From: Elioraea sp. Yellowstone | Lineage (GTDB): Bacteria; Pseudomonadota; Alphaproteobacteria; Acetobacterales; Acetobacteraceae | Assembly (NCBI RefSeq): GCF_006704265.1 | Contig: NZ_VIKA01000002.1 | Coordinates: forward strand, 1 to 64,000 | DNA: 64,000 nt | Reading direction: 5' to 3' | Shown here: positions 51,131 through 58,633 of the stretch, one piece after another | Layout of the letters: the number at the start of each line of letters is the position of its first letter | Numbering within the stretch: position 1 is the first letter of the stretch | The notes under the pieces: model-generated | What the model saw: the letters and a program-made list of their open reading frames with translations, nothing else | Databases searched by the model: none | What the model was told of the DNA's origin: nothing | Program-made: the position numbers and the translations under genes

Positions 51131-51970
51131 TCACCCCGCGACCCGATAGACGGAGTAGGACCCCTTCGCGCCCTCCTTGTTGGGGCCGACCTGGCGCACC
51201 CGCTCCAGCACCTCGACGGTGATGCCCTTGCGCTTCAGCCCGGCGAGGAAACCGCGCACGGTGTGCGACTGCCAGCCGGTGGCGTCGATGATCTGGGCGA
51301 TCGTCGCGCCCTCGGGCCGGCGCAGCAGGGCCAGCACCGCCTCCTGCTTCGTGCCCGCGCCCGCCGTGCGCGGCGCGGTGGGCTCGCGACGGGTGCGCGT
51401 GGTCCCGGCGAGGGCGACACGCAGCGCCTCCATCGGCCCTTCCAGGGCGGCGACGATATCCGTCTCGCGGTTCCCCTCGTCGTCCCAGGCGTCGAGCACC
51501 GCCTGGGCGGCGGCACGCAGGCCGCCCCGCGTTGGCGCCATCGTGGCCGCGGGGGGCGCCTCGGACTCCGTCCCAGCGGTGGTCGCCCCCGCCGCGTCCT
51601 CCGCGCCCGTGGGCGCCGTGTCGGCCTCGTCGGGCGGGTTGTTGTCCGGGCCCTCGATCAGGAACGGATCGACGCCCGCGCGCACGTCCTTCGGCACGTC
51701 CTCGCCGTAGGGCGAGTCATCATCGACGCCGATCGCGGCGAGCCCGGACGGCGTGATCGCGTATTCGGTCATGCCGAGCTCCGTCTTCACGTGCAGCACG
51801 TCCGGATCGCGCGAGACGCCGGTCAGTTCGGCGAGCAGACCGCGCTTCACCAGCGCGGCACACACCTTCTGCAGCGACGCGCCGGGCAGCCGCTTGTGCT
51901 TCGTCACCAACTTGTCCGGGCGCGCGGCGGCGGCGTTCAGGACCAGGAGGTGGGTATCGGAGAGTGCCAT
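51131..51970 (-). CDS. DUF3489 phage regulatory-type protein
   Basis: A 279-residue protein. The N-terminal winged-helix-like part is SDTHLLVLNAAAARPDKLVT. A variable acidic, Ala-rich middle follows, and the C-terminal DUF3489 HTH has KQEAVLALLRRPEGATIAQI and DATGWQSHTVRGFLAGLKRK. It probably binds DNA. Its ribosome site lies in a hairpin (51975-52027). Confidence 0.78.
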   Translation of the reverse strand: MALSDTHLLVLNAAAARPDKLVTKHKRLPGASLQKVCAALVKRGLLAELTGVSRDPDVLHVKTELGMTEYAITPSGLAAIGVDDDSPYGEDVPKDVRAGVDPFLIEGPDNNPPDEADTAPTGAEDAAGATTAGTESEAPPAATMAPTRGGLRAAAQAVLDAWDDEGNRETDIVAALEGPMEALRVALAGTTRTRREPTAPRTAGAGTKQEAVLALLRRPEGATIAQIIDATGWQSHTVRGFLAGLKRKGITVEVLERVRQVGPNKEGAKGSYSVYRVAG

Positions 51971-51974
51971 CGTT

Positions 51975-52027
51975 CGGGGCTCCTGTGTCGGGGCGGCCCC
52001 ATGCCGCCCCTACCGCCCCGAGCCCCG
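51975..52027 (-). promoter_or_regulatory. Nested hairpin covering the ribosome site of the DUF3489 gene
   Basis: Outer arms CGGGGCTC (51975-51982) and GAGCCCCG (52020-52027) and inner arms GGGGCGG (51990-51996) and CCGCCCC (52004-52010) can form a long stem. On the minus strand the AGGAG ribosome site of the downstream gene begins in the loop and runs into the arm, so translation could be hairpin-controlled. Confidence 0.55.
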
Positions 52028-52068
52028 CGGACCAGCGGCCCGTCGGGGCGGTGCGGGCGGGACCCGCG

Positions 52069-52293
52069 TCAGGTCAGGCGGCGGTGCTTGCCGGCGCGGA
52101 TCTCCGCGATCCGTCGCTCCGCATCCGCGGCCGCCTCGGCGGCAGTGGCGAAGGCCCGGTCGCCGTCCTCGTAGCGGCTGGGGATGTGCGCGGCGGGGCC
52201 GTGGTCGACCTCCTGGTCGATCCCCCACACCCAGCCGTCCCGCGCCGGCTGCAACTCGATGCTGTAGCGCACCGTCGTCGTCTCCCTGCTCAC
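52069..52293 (-). CDS. Small phage protein of unknown function
   Basis: A 74-residue protein starting at GTG 52293, which overlaps the stop upstream (GTGA). The sequence YSIELQPARDGWVWGIDQEV followed by a helix (AFATAAEAAADAERRIAEIR) suggests a small alpha/beta fold. No family is recognised. Confidence 0.5.
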   Translation of the reverse strand: MSRETTTVRYSIELQPARDGWVWGIDQEVDHGPAAHIPSRYEDGDRAFATAAEAAADAERRIAEIRAGKHRRLT

Positions 52294-52571
52294 TGCGCGT
52301 ACTCGCCGCGGCGGTGACGGGTCCCCATCGCGGCTTGCCGCGATGGGATCCCGTAGGCGTCGGTGATCTGGCGGAGGCGGGTGTTCCAGTCCTTCAGCAT
52401 CTCGGCGTGCTCCCAGACCACCGCCTCGGGGTCGGCGCCGAAGTGGTCCGCACTCATCGCCTGCAACTCCGCCACCAGGGCGTCGAACTCCGCCTTCGCC
52501 GCCATGAAGGCCTCCAGGCTCTTCTGCTGGTTGGCGGCTTCGCGGGCTTCCTGCTTCTCGGTCCGGGCCAT
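52290..52571 (-). CDS. Small phage protein with coiled-coil and palindrome-encoded tail
   Basis: A 93-residue protein, MARTEKQEAREAANQQKSLE then AAKAEFDALVAELQAMSADH, a charged helical region followed by WEHAEMLKDWNTRLRQITDA. The C-terminus (GIPSRQAAMGTRHR) is encoded by palindrome copy C. ATG 52571 is chosen; the frame further upstream covers the shared leader block. Confidence 0.55.
   Translation of the reverse strand: MARTEKQEAREAANQQKSLEAFMAAKAEFDALVAELQAMSADHFGADPEAVVWEHAEMLKDWNTRLRQITDAYGIPSRQAAMGTRHRRGEYAQ
52319..52352. repeat. Palindromic element, copy C
   Basis: GGGTC-CCCATCGCGGC, a 2-base loop, GCCGCGATGGG-ATCCC. It encodes part of the C-terminus of the 52290-52571 protein. Confidence 0.75.
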
Positions 52572-52590
52572 CGCGATCTCCGTCTGGCGG

Positions 52591-52645
52591 GGGCCATTCC
52601 CCCGCGCGTGACGGACCATTCGCGCTGGCGCGCACACGAGCCAAG
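52591..52645 (-). repeat. Shared leader block, copy 2
   Basis: Nearly identical to 50745-50797, with the core GTGACGGACCATTCGCGCTGG. It lies about 20 bases upstream of the 52571 start. Confidence 0.7.
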
Positions 52646-52674
52646 CGGAAGGCACGATCCGATGATTGCGATGA

Positions 52675-53259
52675 TCAGGCCGCGTCGATCACATCATGAT
52701 CCGCGCCGCGCGCGGCCGCGAGCTCCTGCATCACGGCGAGCGCACGTTGGAACGAGGCGCCCTCGAACTCCCGCTCGCCCTTGCCGCCAGGGCCGTAGCG
52801 ACCGCCGGGAATGCGGAGCGTGATCAATTGCGAGGGAAGCTCTGCCTTCGCAAAGTAGCCGATGAGCCTCCGGTCCAACGCGACCAACGCATAGATGTCG
52901 AACTCATCATGGCGATACACGCGCGCTGCACCACGACCCGCCCGCCTGACGTTGAAAAAGTACGCGGGATTGGCGCGCATGCTCGGCTGAGGATGCCGCG
53001 GGTGAAGCGTCGCCTTCACCTGAACGCGGATCACGCGATCGCCGATATCGACGGCCAGATCGTAGGCCATGCCTTGAGCGGTGGGAAACGCTCGCCAGCC
53101 GCCGAGCAAGAGATCAGCGCAGACGAGATGCTCTGCAGCACGTCCAAGCTCAAGTTCATGGCTGACCTGCCGCACGGAGCCGGCGTGCTGTGGAACCCGC
53201 GGCGGCACCGCGAGCGGGAGTGCGCTCTGATCGAACAAGAGACCGAGCTCGCGCGTCAC
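52675..53259 (-). CDS. PD-(D/E)XK-like nuclease coupled to a DNA methyltransferase
   Basis: A 194-residue protein starting at GTG 53259, overlapping the methyltransferase stop (GTGA). HELELGRAAEHLVCADLLLG and AYDLAVDIGDRVIRVQVKAT resemble the D...Q-x-K variant of PD-(D/E)XK enzymes seen in group I intron homing endonucleases of the I-Ssp6803I type. It may be a homing or restriction-like nuclease paired with the methylases, or a phage DNA-processing enzyme. I could not confirm the family by search. Confidence 0.65.
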   Translation of the reverse strand: MTRELGLLFDQSALPLAVPPRVPQHAGSVRQVSHELELGRAAEHLVCADLLLGGWRAFPTAQGMAYDLAVDIGDRVIRVQVKATLHPRHPQPSMRANPAYFFNVRRAGRGAARVYRHDEFDIYALVALDRRLIGYFAKAELPSQLITLRIPGGRYGPGGKGEREFEGASFQRALAVMQELAAARGADHDVIDAA

Positions 53260-54527
53260 GCGGCCACATCCCGCCGACGCACCGTCGCGATGTCTTCGAA
53301 TGTGCGGTCTTCCCCCGCCAGCACGGCAGCCTCGCCCGTGGCCTCCTGCCAGCGCTGCACCGCGACGTCGCAGTAGCCGGGGTCGATGTCCATCGCGAAG
53401 CAGGTCCGCCCGATCGTCTCGGCAGCGATGATGGTGCTGCCGCTGCCACAGAACGGCTCGTACACCGCGTCCCCAGGCCGGCTGTTGTTCAGCATCGGCC
53501 GGCGCATGCACTCGACCGGCTTCTGCGTGCCGTGCACGGTGGCGAGATCCTCGGCGCCGTTGCCGATCGACCACAGCGTGGTCTGGTCGCGCGCGCCCTG
53601 CCAGTGACCGGTCGCGCCCTTGCGCACCGCGTAGAGGCACGGCTCATGCTGCCAATGGTAGTCGCCGCGACCGAGCACCAGCCGCGGCTTGGCCCAGACG
53701 ATCTGGCTGCGCACTGCGAAGCCGGCCGCCTCGAGGCTCTCGATCACGGTGCGCGCGTGCACGCCCGCGTGCCACACATACGCAACGTCGCCGGGGAACA
53801 GCGCCCAGGCCTCACGCCAGTCGGCGCGGTGGTCGTTGGCGACACGGCCGGTGCGCAGCGTCGCCGAAACGCCCGCCTCGTTGCGCCAGGACGGGTTGTA
53901 GTCCACCCCGTAGGGCGGGTCCGTGACCATCAGGTGCGGCTGCACGCCGACCAGCAGGCGGTCGACGTCGGCGGGATTGGTGGCGTCGCCGCAGAGCAGT
54001 CGATGCCGCCCGAGCAACCAGAGATCGCCGGGACGCGTCACCGGCTCGGTCGGCGGCTCGGGCGCCGGCGCATCGAGGTCGTTCTGCGCGAGGTCGTTGC
54101 CGATCCCGGCGTCCAGGCTGGCGAGCAGCCGGTCGAGCTCCATGCCGGAGAAGCCGAGCACGTCGAGATCGACCGCCGCCTCGTCGCGGATGCGCGCGAT
54201 CTCGGCGGCGAGCAGGGCCTCGTCCCAGCCGGAGTTGAGCGCGATCTGGTTGTCGGCGAGGCGGAGCGCGCGCGCCTGCGCGGGCGAGAGGTGGCCGAGC
54301 CGCAGCGCCGGCACGGTGGCGAGGCCAAGCCGGCGTGCCGCCATCACCCGGCCATGGCCGGCGATCAGCACGCCCTCGGCATCGACCAGCACCGGATTGA
54401 CGAAGCCGAACTCGGCGATCGAGGCGGCGATCTGCGCCACCTGCGCCGCCGAATGCGTGCGCGCGTTCTCGGCGTAGGGCAGCACCCGGTCGAGCGGGAT
54501 GCTCTCGACCTGGAGGCTAGGCCGCAT
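53256..54527 (-). CDS. ParB-domain DNA adenine/cytosine-N methyltransferase 2
   Basis: A 423-residue fusion. Residues 1-100 are a ParB/sulfiredoxin-type domain (SIAEFGFVNPVLVDAEGVLI and AGHGRVMAARRLGLATVP). Then comes a beta-class amino-methyltransferase with the catalytic motif DPPYG and the SAM motif FCGSGST near the C-terminus. It could methylate adenine N6 or cytosine N4; specificity is unknown. It overlaps its paralogue upstream by 11 bases and the nuclease downstream. Confidence 0.85.
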   Translation of the reverse strand: MRPSLQVESIPLDRVLPYAENARTHSAAQVAQIAASIAEFGFVNPVLVDAEGVLIAGHGRVMAARRLGLATVPALRLGHLSPAQARALRLADNQIALNSGWDEALLAAEIARIRDEAAVDLDVLGFSGMELDRLLASLDAGIGNDLAQNDLDAPAPEPPTEPVTRPGDLWLLGRHRLLCGDATNPADVDRLLVGVQPHLMVTDPPYGVDYNPSWRNEAGVSATLRTGRVANDHRADWREAWALFPGDVAYVWHAGVHARTVIESLEAAGFAVRSQIVWAKPRLVLGRGDYHWQHEPCLYAVRKGATGHWQGARDQTTLWSIGNGAEDLATVHGTQKPVECMRRPMLNNSRPGDAVYEPFCGSGSTIIAAETIGRTCFAMDIDPGYCDVAVQRWQEATGEAAVLAGEDRTFEDIATVRRRDVAA

Positions 54528-55983
54528 CGGCGAGGGTCTCGGCGCGCTCAGCCGCCACGGCGTCGTACTCGCGGCCGTCGCCCGCGAGCGTGACCGGCAG
54601 ATCGGGATGCAGCATGCGCCAGCGCGCGATCGCGAGATCGACGTACTCGGGCGCGAGCTCGATCGCGCGCACGCGACGCCCGGTGCGCTGCCCGGCCAGG
54701 ACCGTCGTGCCCGAGCCGGCGAACGGCTCGAACACCACCTCGCCCGCGTCGGTGTAGGCGCGCATCAGGAACTCCGGCAGCGCGACCGGGAACACCGCAG
54801 GGTGCTCGGTCTCGATCCCCCGCGCCTTGTGCCGGGTGATCCGCAGCACGCTGTCGGGGACGCGGAACGGCTGGATCGGCCGCCCCTCATGGGTGCAGCC
54901 GCTCATCGTCCCGTCGGCCCGCCGCAGCCCGGTCATGTGCAGCGGATCGCCCGCCCACTTGCAGGGCACGATCTTGTTCGCCTGCCGCGCCGTGCGGTTG
55001 AGGTGGAACACCAGCTCGAAGGCCGGTGCGAGCCGGCCGTTCCAGTCGCCCGGCAGGCCCGGCCCCTGGTCCCAGGCGTAGAGCGCGAAGCGGCGCCAGC
55101 CCTGGGCGCGCATCCACTCGAGCCAGCCACGCCAGTACGGCACCCACTCGCCATCGCGATGGATCAGGCCGAGGTTCACCAGCACCTGGGCGTCATCCGC
55201 CATGGCGGTTGGCAGGTGGCGGAACACGCCCTGCATCAGGGCGTCCCAATCGGAGACCCCACCGATGGTGTACTCGCGCTGGCTGCCATAGGGCGGCGAG
55301 GTGAACAGCAGCGCTGCCCGGTCGTCGGCTATCACGCGCGCCACGCTCGCCGCGTCCGTGCTGTCGCCGCACAGCAGCCGATGCTCGCCGAGCAGCCAGA
55401 GATCGCCCGACCGCGTCACGGATTGACGTGGCGCCTCCGGCTCGGCGTCCGCCGGGTCGTCCTCCTCGGTCCCCGCTGCGCCGTCGTCACCCTCCCGGAC
55501 CGCGGGCGCCGACAGGGCCCCGGGCGCGTCGCCGTCGGTCACGGCCTCGCCAGCCGCCGCGAGGATGTCGTCGAGCTCCGCGGCCGAGAAGCCGAGCGCA
55601 GCGAGGTCGAGGTCCGGCGCCGCCTGCACTGCGGCCAGCGCCTCGCGCAGCAACGCCTGGTCCCAGGTCGCGTTCTCGGCGATGCGATTGTCCGCGAGCC
55701 GCAGCGCCTCCTTCTGCGCCGCCGAGAGATGCTTGAGCACGATCACCGGCACCCGCGCGATGCCGAGCGCGAGCGCCGCTTCGAGGCGGCCATGCCCCGC
55801 GATCAGCGTGCCGTGCTCGTCCACCAGCAGCGGGTTGGTGAAGCCGAAGGCCAGCATGCTGGCCTTGATCTGCTCGATCTGCGCCGCGCTGTGCACCCGC
55901 GCATTGCCGGGATGCGCGCGCAGTTCCGCCACCGGGCGCAGCACGATCTTCGCTGCCATCCAGGGGAGCTGCATCGGCACCAT
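54517..55983 (-). CDS. ParB-domain DNA adenine/cytosine-N methyltransferase 1
   Basis: A 488-residue fusion with the same architecture: a ParB-like domain (FGFTNPLLVDEHGTLIAGHG, RLADNRIAENATWDQALLRE), an acidic linker (about 155-190), TSPPYG as the catalytic motif and FAGSGTT for SAM. It is paralogous to the next gene but carries TSPPYG rather than DPPYG, so target base or site may differ. ATG 55983 or 55974 may start it. A cluster of TGCGAAC repeats lies directly upstream. Confidence 0.85.
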   Translation of the reverse strand: MVPMQLPWMAAKIVLRPVAELRAHPGNARVHSAAQIEQIKASMLAFGFTNPLLVDEHGTLIAGHGRLEAALALGIARVPVIVLKHLSAAQKEALRLADNRIAENATWDQALLREALAAVQAAPDLDLAALGFSAAELDDILAAAGEAVTDGDAPGALSAPAVREGDDGAAGTEEDDPADAEPEAPRQSVTRSGDLWLLGEHRLLCGDSTDAASVARVIADDRAALLFTSPPYGSQREYTIGGVSDWDALMQGVFRHLPTAMADDAQVLVNLGLIHRDGEWVPYWRGWLEWMRAQGWRRFALYAWDQGPGLPGDWNGRLAPAFELVFHLNRTARQANKIVPCKWAGDPLHMTGLRRADGTMSGCTHEGRPIQPFRVPDSVLRITRHKARGIETEHPAVFPVALPEFLMRAYTDAGEVVFEPFAGSGTTVLAGQRTGRRVRAIELAPEYVDLAIARWRMLHPDLPVTLAGDGREYDAVAAERAETLADAA

Positions 55984-55998
55984 CCAGGCTGTGAAGGA

Positions 55999-56105
55999 GT
56001 GCGAACCACGTGCGAACCATGGCGGCCGCAGGTGCGAACCATGCGGCCCATGGTTCGCAGCTAACCGATTGAGATCACGCGGAAAGAGTGCGAACTGCGA
56101 ACCAT
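55999..56105. repeat. Six-copy TGCGAAC cluster upstream of the methyltransferases
   Basis: TGCGAAC copies begin near 56000, 56011, 56033, 56089 and 56096, and one is inverted at 56051-56059 (TGGTTCGCA). Most extend to GTGCGAACCA. They fill the upstream region of the first methyltransferase gene and could be operator sites or replication iterons. Confidence 0.75.
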
Positions 56106-56447
56106 ATTTTCAGACTGGCGCTAGGCCCGTCCGGCGCGCCCGCCCCCGGCATAAGGAACGGTGCCAGAAGGAACCATGTTTTCTGCGGCTTACCGAGCCG
56201 TCCGTTGCGCTAGCGTCTCTCGCCGTTCGTTCCGTGCTCCGAAGTGTCCAGGGTTCCTGCGGCTTTCCGGGAGGGCGTCGTTTCCGCTCCAACACGCGGG
56301 ACTACGCTCACTCGAGTCCCGCACCCGATCCGTGCGCCCGCAGGCGCGACTTCACCGAGTAGCGACAGGGTACGAGATATGAGTTTCACTCGACAACACG
56401 ACATTCTTTCGCGCGAGCACGTTTCTCTTCGCTCGCGAAGGATGATC
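56106..56447. other. Gene-free region between repeat cluster and HU gene
   Basis: No protein-like frame is convincing here. Beyond the repeat cluster I see no further direct repeats, tRNA or known element. Confidence 0.45.
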
Positions 56448-56472
56448 GGGCGTCGCCACGCTGACGACGCCC
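56448..56472 (-). terminator. Hairpin downstream of HU
   Basis: GGGCGTCG (56448-56455) and CGACGCCC (56465-56472) form an 8-bp stem with a 9-base loop, about 10 bases past the HU stop on the minus strand. No T-tract follows. Confidence 0.55.
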
Positions 56473-56481
56473 GACGCGGAC

Positions 56482-56793
56482 TCAACCCTTCGCCGCCTTG
56501 CGCTTCGCCTTCTTCGCGCCAGCGAGCGCCGCCGCCTTCAGCGCAGGGCTCGCCTTGAACCGCACCGTCGCGCCCGCCTTCACCTGCACCTTCTCGCCCG
56601 TGCGCGGATTGCGCCGCGTGCCCTTGGGCGTCTCGCGCAATACGAACGCACCGAAGCCGGGGATGGTGAACCGGCCGCTCGTGACGATCTCGTCGGTGAT
56701 CGCGGTGATGATGGCATCGGCGAGGTGCCCGGCCGTGGCCTTCGGCATTTCAGCGGCCTCGATGATCACGTCCGTGAGGAACTGCTTCGACAT
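56482..56793 (-). CDS. HU-family DNA-binding protein
   Basis: A 103-residue protein with the HU core: TIPGFGAFVLRETPKGTRRN and RTGEKVQVKAGATVRFKASP. The DNA-bending arm residue pattern RNPRTGE is present. A Lys/Ala-rich tail (AGAKKAKRKAAKG) extends the C-terminus. A phage-encoded HU could compact DNA or aid replication and packaging. Confidence 0.9.
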   Translation of the reverse strand: MSKQFLTDVIIEAAEMPKATAGHLADAIITAITDEIVTSGRFTIPGFGAFVLRETPKGTRRNPRTGEKVQVKAGATVRFKASPALKAAALAGAKKAKRKAAKG

Positions 56794-56847
56794 AGTCTCG
56801 ATTCTCCGTTACGGGGGCGCGAGGCATAGCGGAGCGGAGTGGCTTTG

Positions 56848-57402
56848 TCAGCCAGCCAATCTCCGCTCGATCCGGCGCATCAGACCGTAATGCGCAGCGA
56901 GCACGGCCAGCGCCGCGACCAGCATGCCCTGCGCCTGCGAGGTGGGGACGGGCCTGCCGCCCCAGCCCTGGCGCATCGCCCACTCGCGCACGGAGGTCTC
57001 GCAGCCGACCACGTGCCAGATGCAGGAGCCGGCCGGGCTGCCGGCGCCACCGAGCGCCGCCAGGGCACGGCCGACGCGTTGACGTGCCGCTGCCTGGTGC
57101 TCGGTGACGCTGTCGCCCGTGCTGCCCGGCAGGCGGATCAGCGAGCGCGCCCGCAGCGGATCGAGCGCGGCCAGCCGGAACTGGGTGCGGAAGATGCAGC
57201 CGGCCTCGTGCATCTCCGGCGTGATGGTCGCGTTCGCCAGCATCTGGCCGAGCGTGTCGATGGCGCGCCGCACGGCCACCGGCGTGCCGGTCTCGGGATC
57301 GGCGATGCGCTGCGGCTCGCTCACCGCGCCGTGCTGCAGCCGCCACGTCGTCGGCTCGTCGAGACGCGCCGGGCGTGCGGCCTGCTTCCCCTTACGCGCC
57401 AT
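56848..57402 (-). CDS. Phage DUF6456-like protein (function unknown)
   Basis: A 184-residue protein with RRAIDTLGQMLANATITPEM, then AALGGAGSPAGSCIWHVVGC and a helix EWAMRQGWGGRP. The GSPAGSCIWHVV region recalls DUF6456-like proteins of alphaproteobacterial phages, but the family assignment is tentative. A role in replication or regulation is possible. Confidence 0.5.
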   Translation of the reverse strand: MARKGKQAARPARLDEPTTWRLQHGAVSEPQRIADPETGTPVAVRRAIDTLGQMLANATITPEMHEAGCIFRTQFRLAALDPLRARSLIRLPGSTGDSVTEHQAAARQRVGRALAALGGAGSPAGSCIWHVVGCETSVREWAMRQGWGGRPVPTSQAQGMLVAALAVLAAHYGLMRRIERRLAG

Positions 57403-57646
57403 GACGGCCTCCGCGCGGCCGGGACCCCATCGCGCTGGCGCGATGGGAGCCGGCGCCCCAGCGCTTCGTCGCCTCGTTGATCAGCGCCTGGCGCAGCCAG
57501 GGATCGGTGACGTCGTCGATCGCGAGCGAGACCACGCCCTGCTCGCGCCACACGCGGCGACGGAGCGCGTCGAGCTCCGCCGCAGTGGTGGGGCTCGTCG
57601 CGCGATGCAGGCACGAGCGCGGCGGCATGGGAGCACCGGGGAGCAT
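57392..57646 (-). CDS. Small phage protein, paralogue of the 58173-58571 gene, with palindrome tail
   Basis: An 84-residue protein with AELDALRRRVWREQGVVSL and DVTDPWLRQALINEATKRWG. It shares this core with the 58173-58571 gene, which indicates duplication. Its C-terminus (HRASAMGSRPRG) is encoded by palindrome copy D. ATG 57646 overlaps the resolvase stop by one base. Confidence 0.6.
   Translation of the reverse strand: MLPGAPMPPRSCLHRATSPTTAAELDALRRRVWREQGVVSLAIDDVTDPWLRQALINEATKRWGAGSHRASAMGSRPRGGRHGA
57421..57452. repeat. Palindromic element, copy D
   Basis: GGGAC-CCCATCGCGC, a 2-base loop, GCGCGATGGG-AGCC. It has the same GGGAC/GGGCT-type asymmetry as copies A and F. Confidence 0.75.
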
Positions 57647-58191
57647 CAGGCGTGCCCTCCGTGGCTCTCGGTGGCCCAGAGCAGCAGCGCGATCGCGTCC
57701 GCCTCATTGTCGTCGGCGGGAGCGAAGCCGCGCGCGCGGATCGCCGCGATCATTGCCGCCTTGTCGGCATTGCCCCTGCCGGTGGCGAAGCGCTTGATCG
57801 TGCCGACCGGGACGCCCTCGTAGGGCACACCGCGCTGCTCGCACCACGCGGTGAGGAGGCCGAGGAAACCGCCATAGATGTGCCCCGCGTCGGTTCCCGC
57901 ATGGGCTCGCACTTCCTCGAACACGACCCGCTGCAAGCCACGTGCGAGCCAGGCCATCTCGCCGAGCCAGCGGTGGAAGCGCAGGTAGCGCATGCCGCCA
58001 CCTTCGAACCGGCTCGGCTTGAAGGTCATGGTGCCGGAGGTGATGCCGCCGTCGCGGGAGCGCAGCGCCCAGCCGGTGGTGGTGCCGAGGTCGAGGGCGA
58101 GCACGGCGCGGTGTGCGAGGGCGACAGGCAGCGGGGCGATGATGCCGCCGCTTGCCAGGGGCGCGCGCGGAGTCAGAGTCGCGAGAGCCAT
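57646..58191 (-). CDS. RuvC-like Holliday junction resolvase
   Basis: A 181-residue protein with an RNase H-like fold. ALDLGTTTGWALRSRDGG provides the first acidic residue, VVFEEVRAHAGTDAG the second, and DDNEADAIALLL the C-terminal acid pair, the pattern of phage RuvC-type resolvases. It would resolve branched DNA before packaging. The N-terminus may be shorter than annotated. Confidence 0.82.
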   Translation of the reverse strand: MALATLTPRAPLASGGIIAPLPVALAHRAVLALDLGTTTGWALRSRDGGITSGTMTFKPSRFEGGGMRYLRFHRWLGEMAWLARGLQRVVFEEVRAHAGTDAGHIYGGFLGLLTAWCEQRGVPYEGVPVGTIKRFATGRGNADKAAMIAAIRARGFAPADDNEADAIALLLWATESHGGHA

Positions 58192-58571
58192 GATGGTCTC
58201 CGAGAGGGGATCGTCGTGGTGAGGGCGGCGACGGCGCGGTTCTTGGCGGAGCTCGCCGTCGCTGCCCGGCTGCTGGTGGGGTGTGGCGGATCGGGCGGAT
58301 CACGGACGCGCCCCCTACGCCCAGGGTGCGGTGCGCGCGCGCCGCTGAGGCGCGCACGCGCACCCGCCGTAGGAGGATGGCTGAGCCATCTCACTCCTCG
58401 CGCGCGCGCAACGAGTGAGGCAGTCCAACACGCCCTCCGGATGGCGTTGATCTGGGCCTCGTTGATGACCGCCTCGCGGAGCCAGGGGTCGGTGATGTCC
58501 TGGATTGGGAGCGAAGCCACGCCCTGCTCGTGCCAGGCGCGGCGGCGAAGGGCCTCCATCTCAGGGTTCAT
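58173..58571 (-). CDS. Paralogous small phage protein, C-terminus possibly degraded
   Basis: Starting at ATG 58571, MNPEMEALRRRAWHEQGVAS and DITDPWLREAVINEAQINAI match the duplicated core of the 57392-57646 gene. After about residue 45 the sequence becomes Arg/Pro-rich, crosses GC-rich hairpin DNA and no longer resembles the paralogue. The real protein may end early by frameshift, or the gene may be decaying. The annotated end at 58173 is only where the frame closes. Confidence 0.45.
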   Translation of the reverse strand: MNPEMEALRRRAWHEQGVASLPIQDITDPWLREAVINEAQINAIRRACWTASLVARARGVRWLSHPPTAGARARLSGARAPHPGRRGRVRDPPDPPHPTSSRAATASSAKNRAVAALTTTIPSRRPSWLSRL

Positions 58572-58633
58572 CGTGACGCTGCGCGTGTGCTGATGCAGGC
58601 ACGACCGCGGCTCGTGGGGGGAGCCAGGCCCAG

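Noticed and set aside
56210-56485. A 91-codon minus-strand frame between the repeats and HU
   Set aside because: Composition is Arg/Ser-rich without structure, and the region holds a hairpin and no ribosome site.
56844-56849. A sixth TTTGTC hexamer in the prophage
   Set aside because: Its flanks do not match the extended GCAAYACTTTGTCATGA consensus and it is not placed like the island copies; the hexamer alone is expected by chance.
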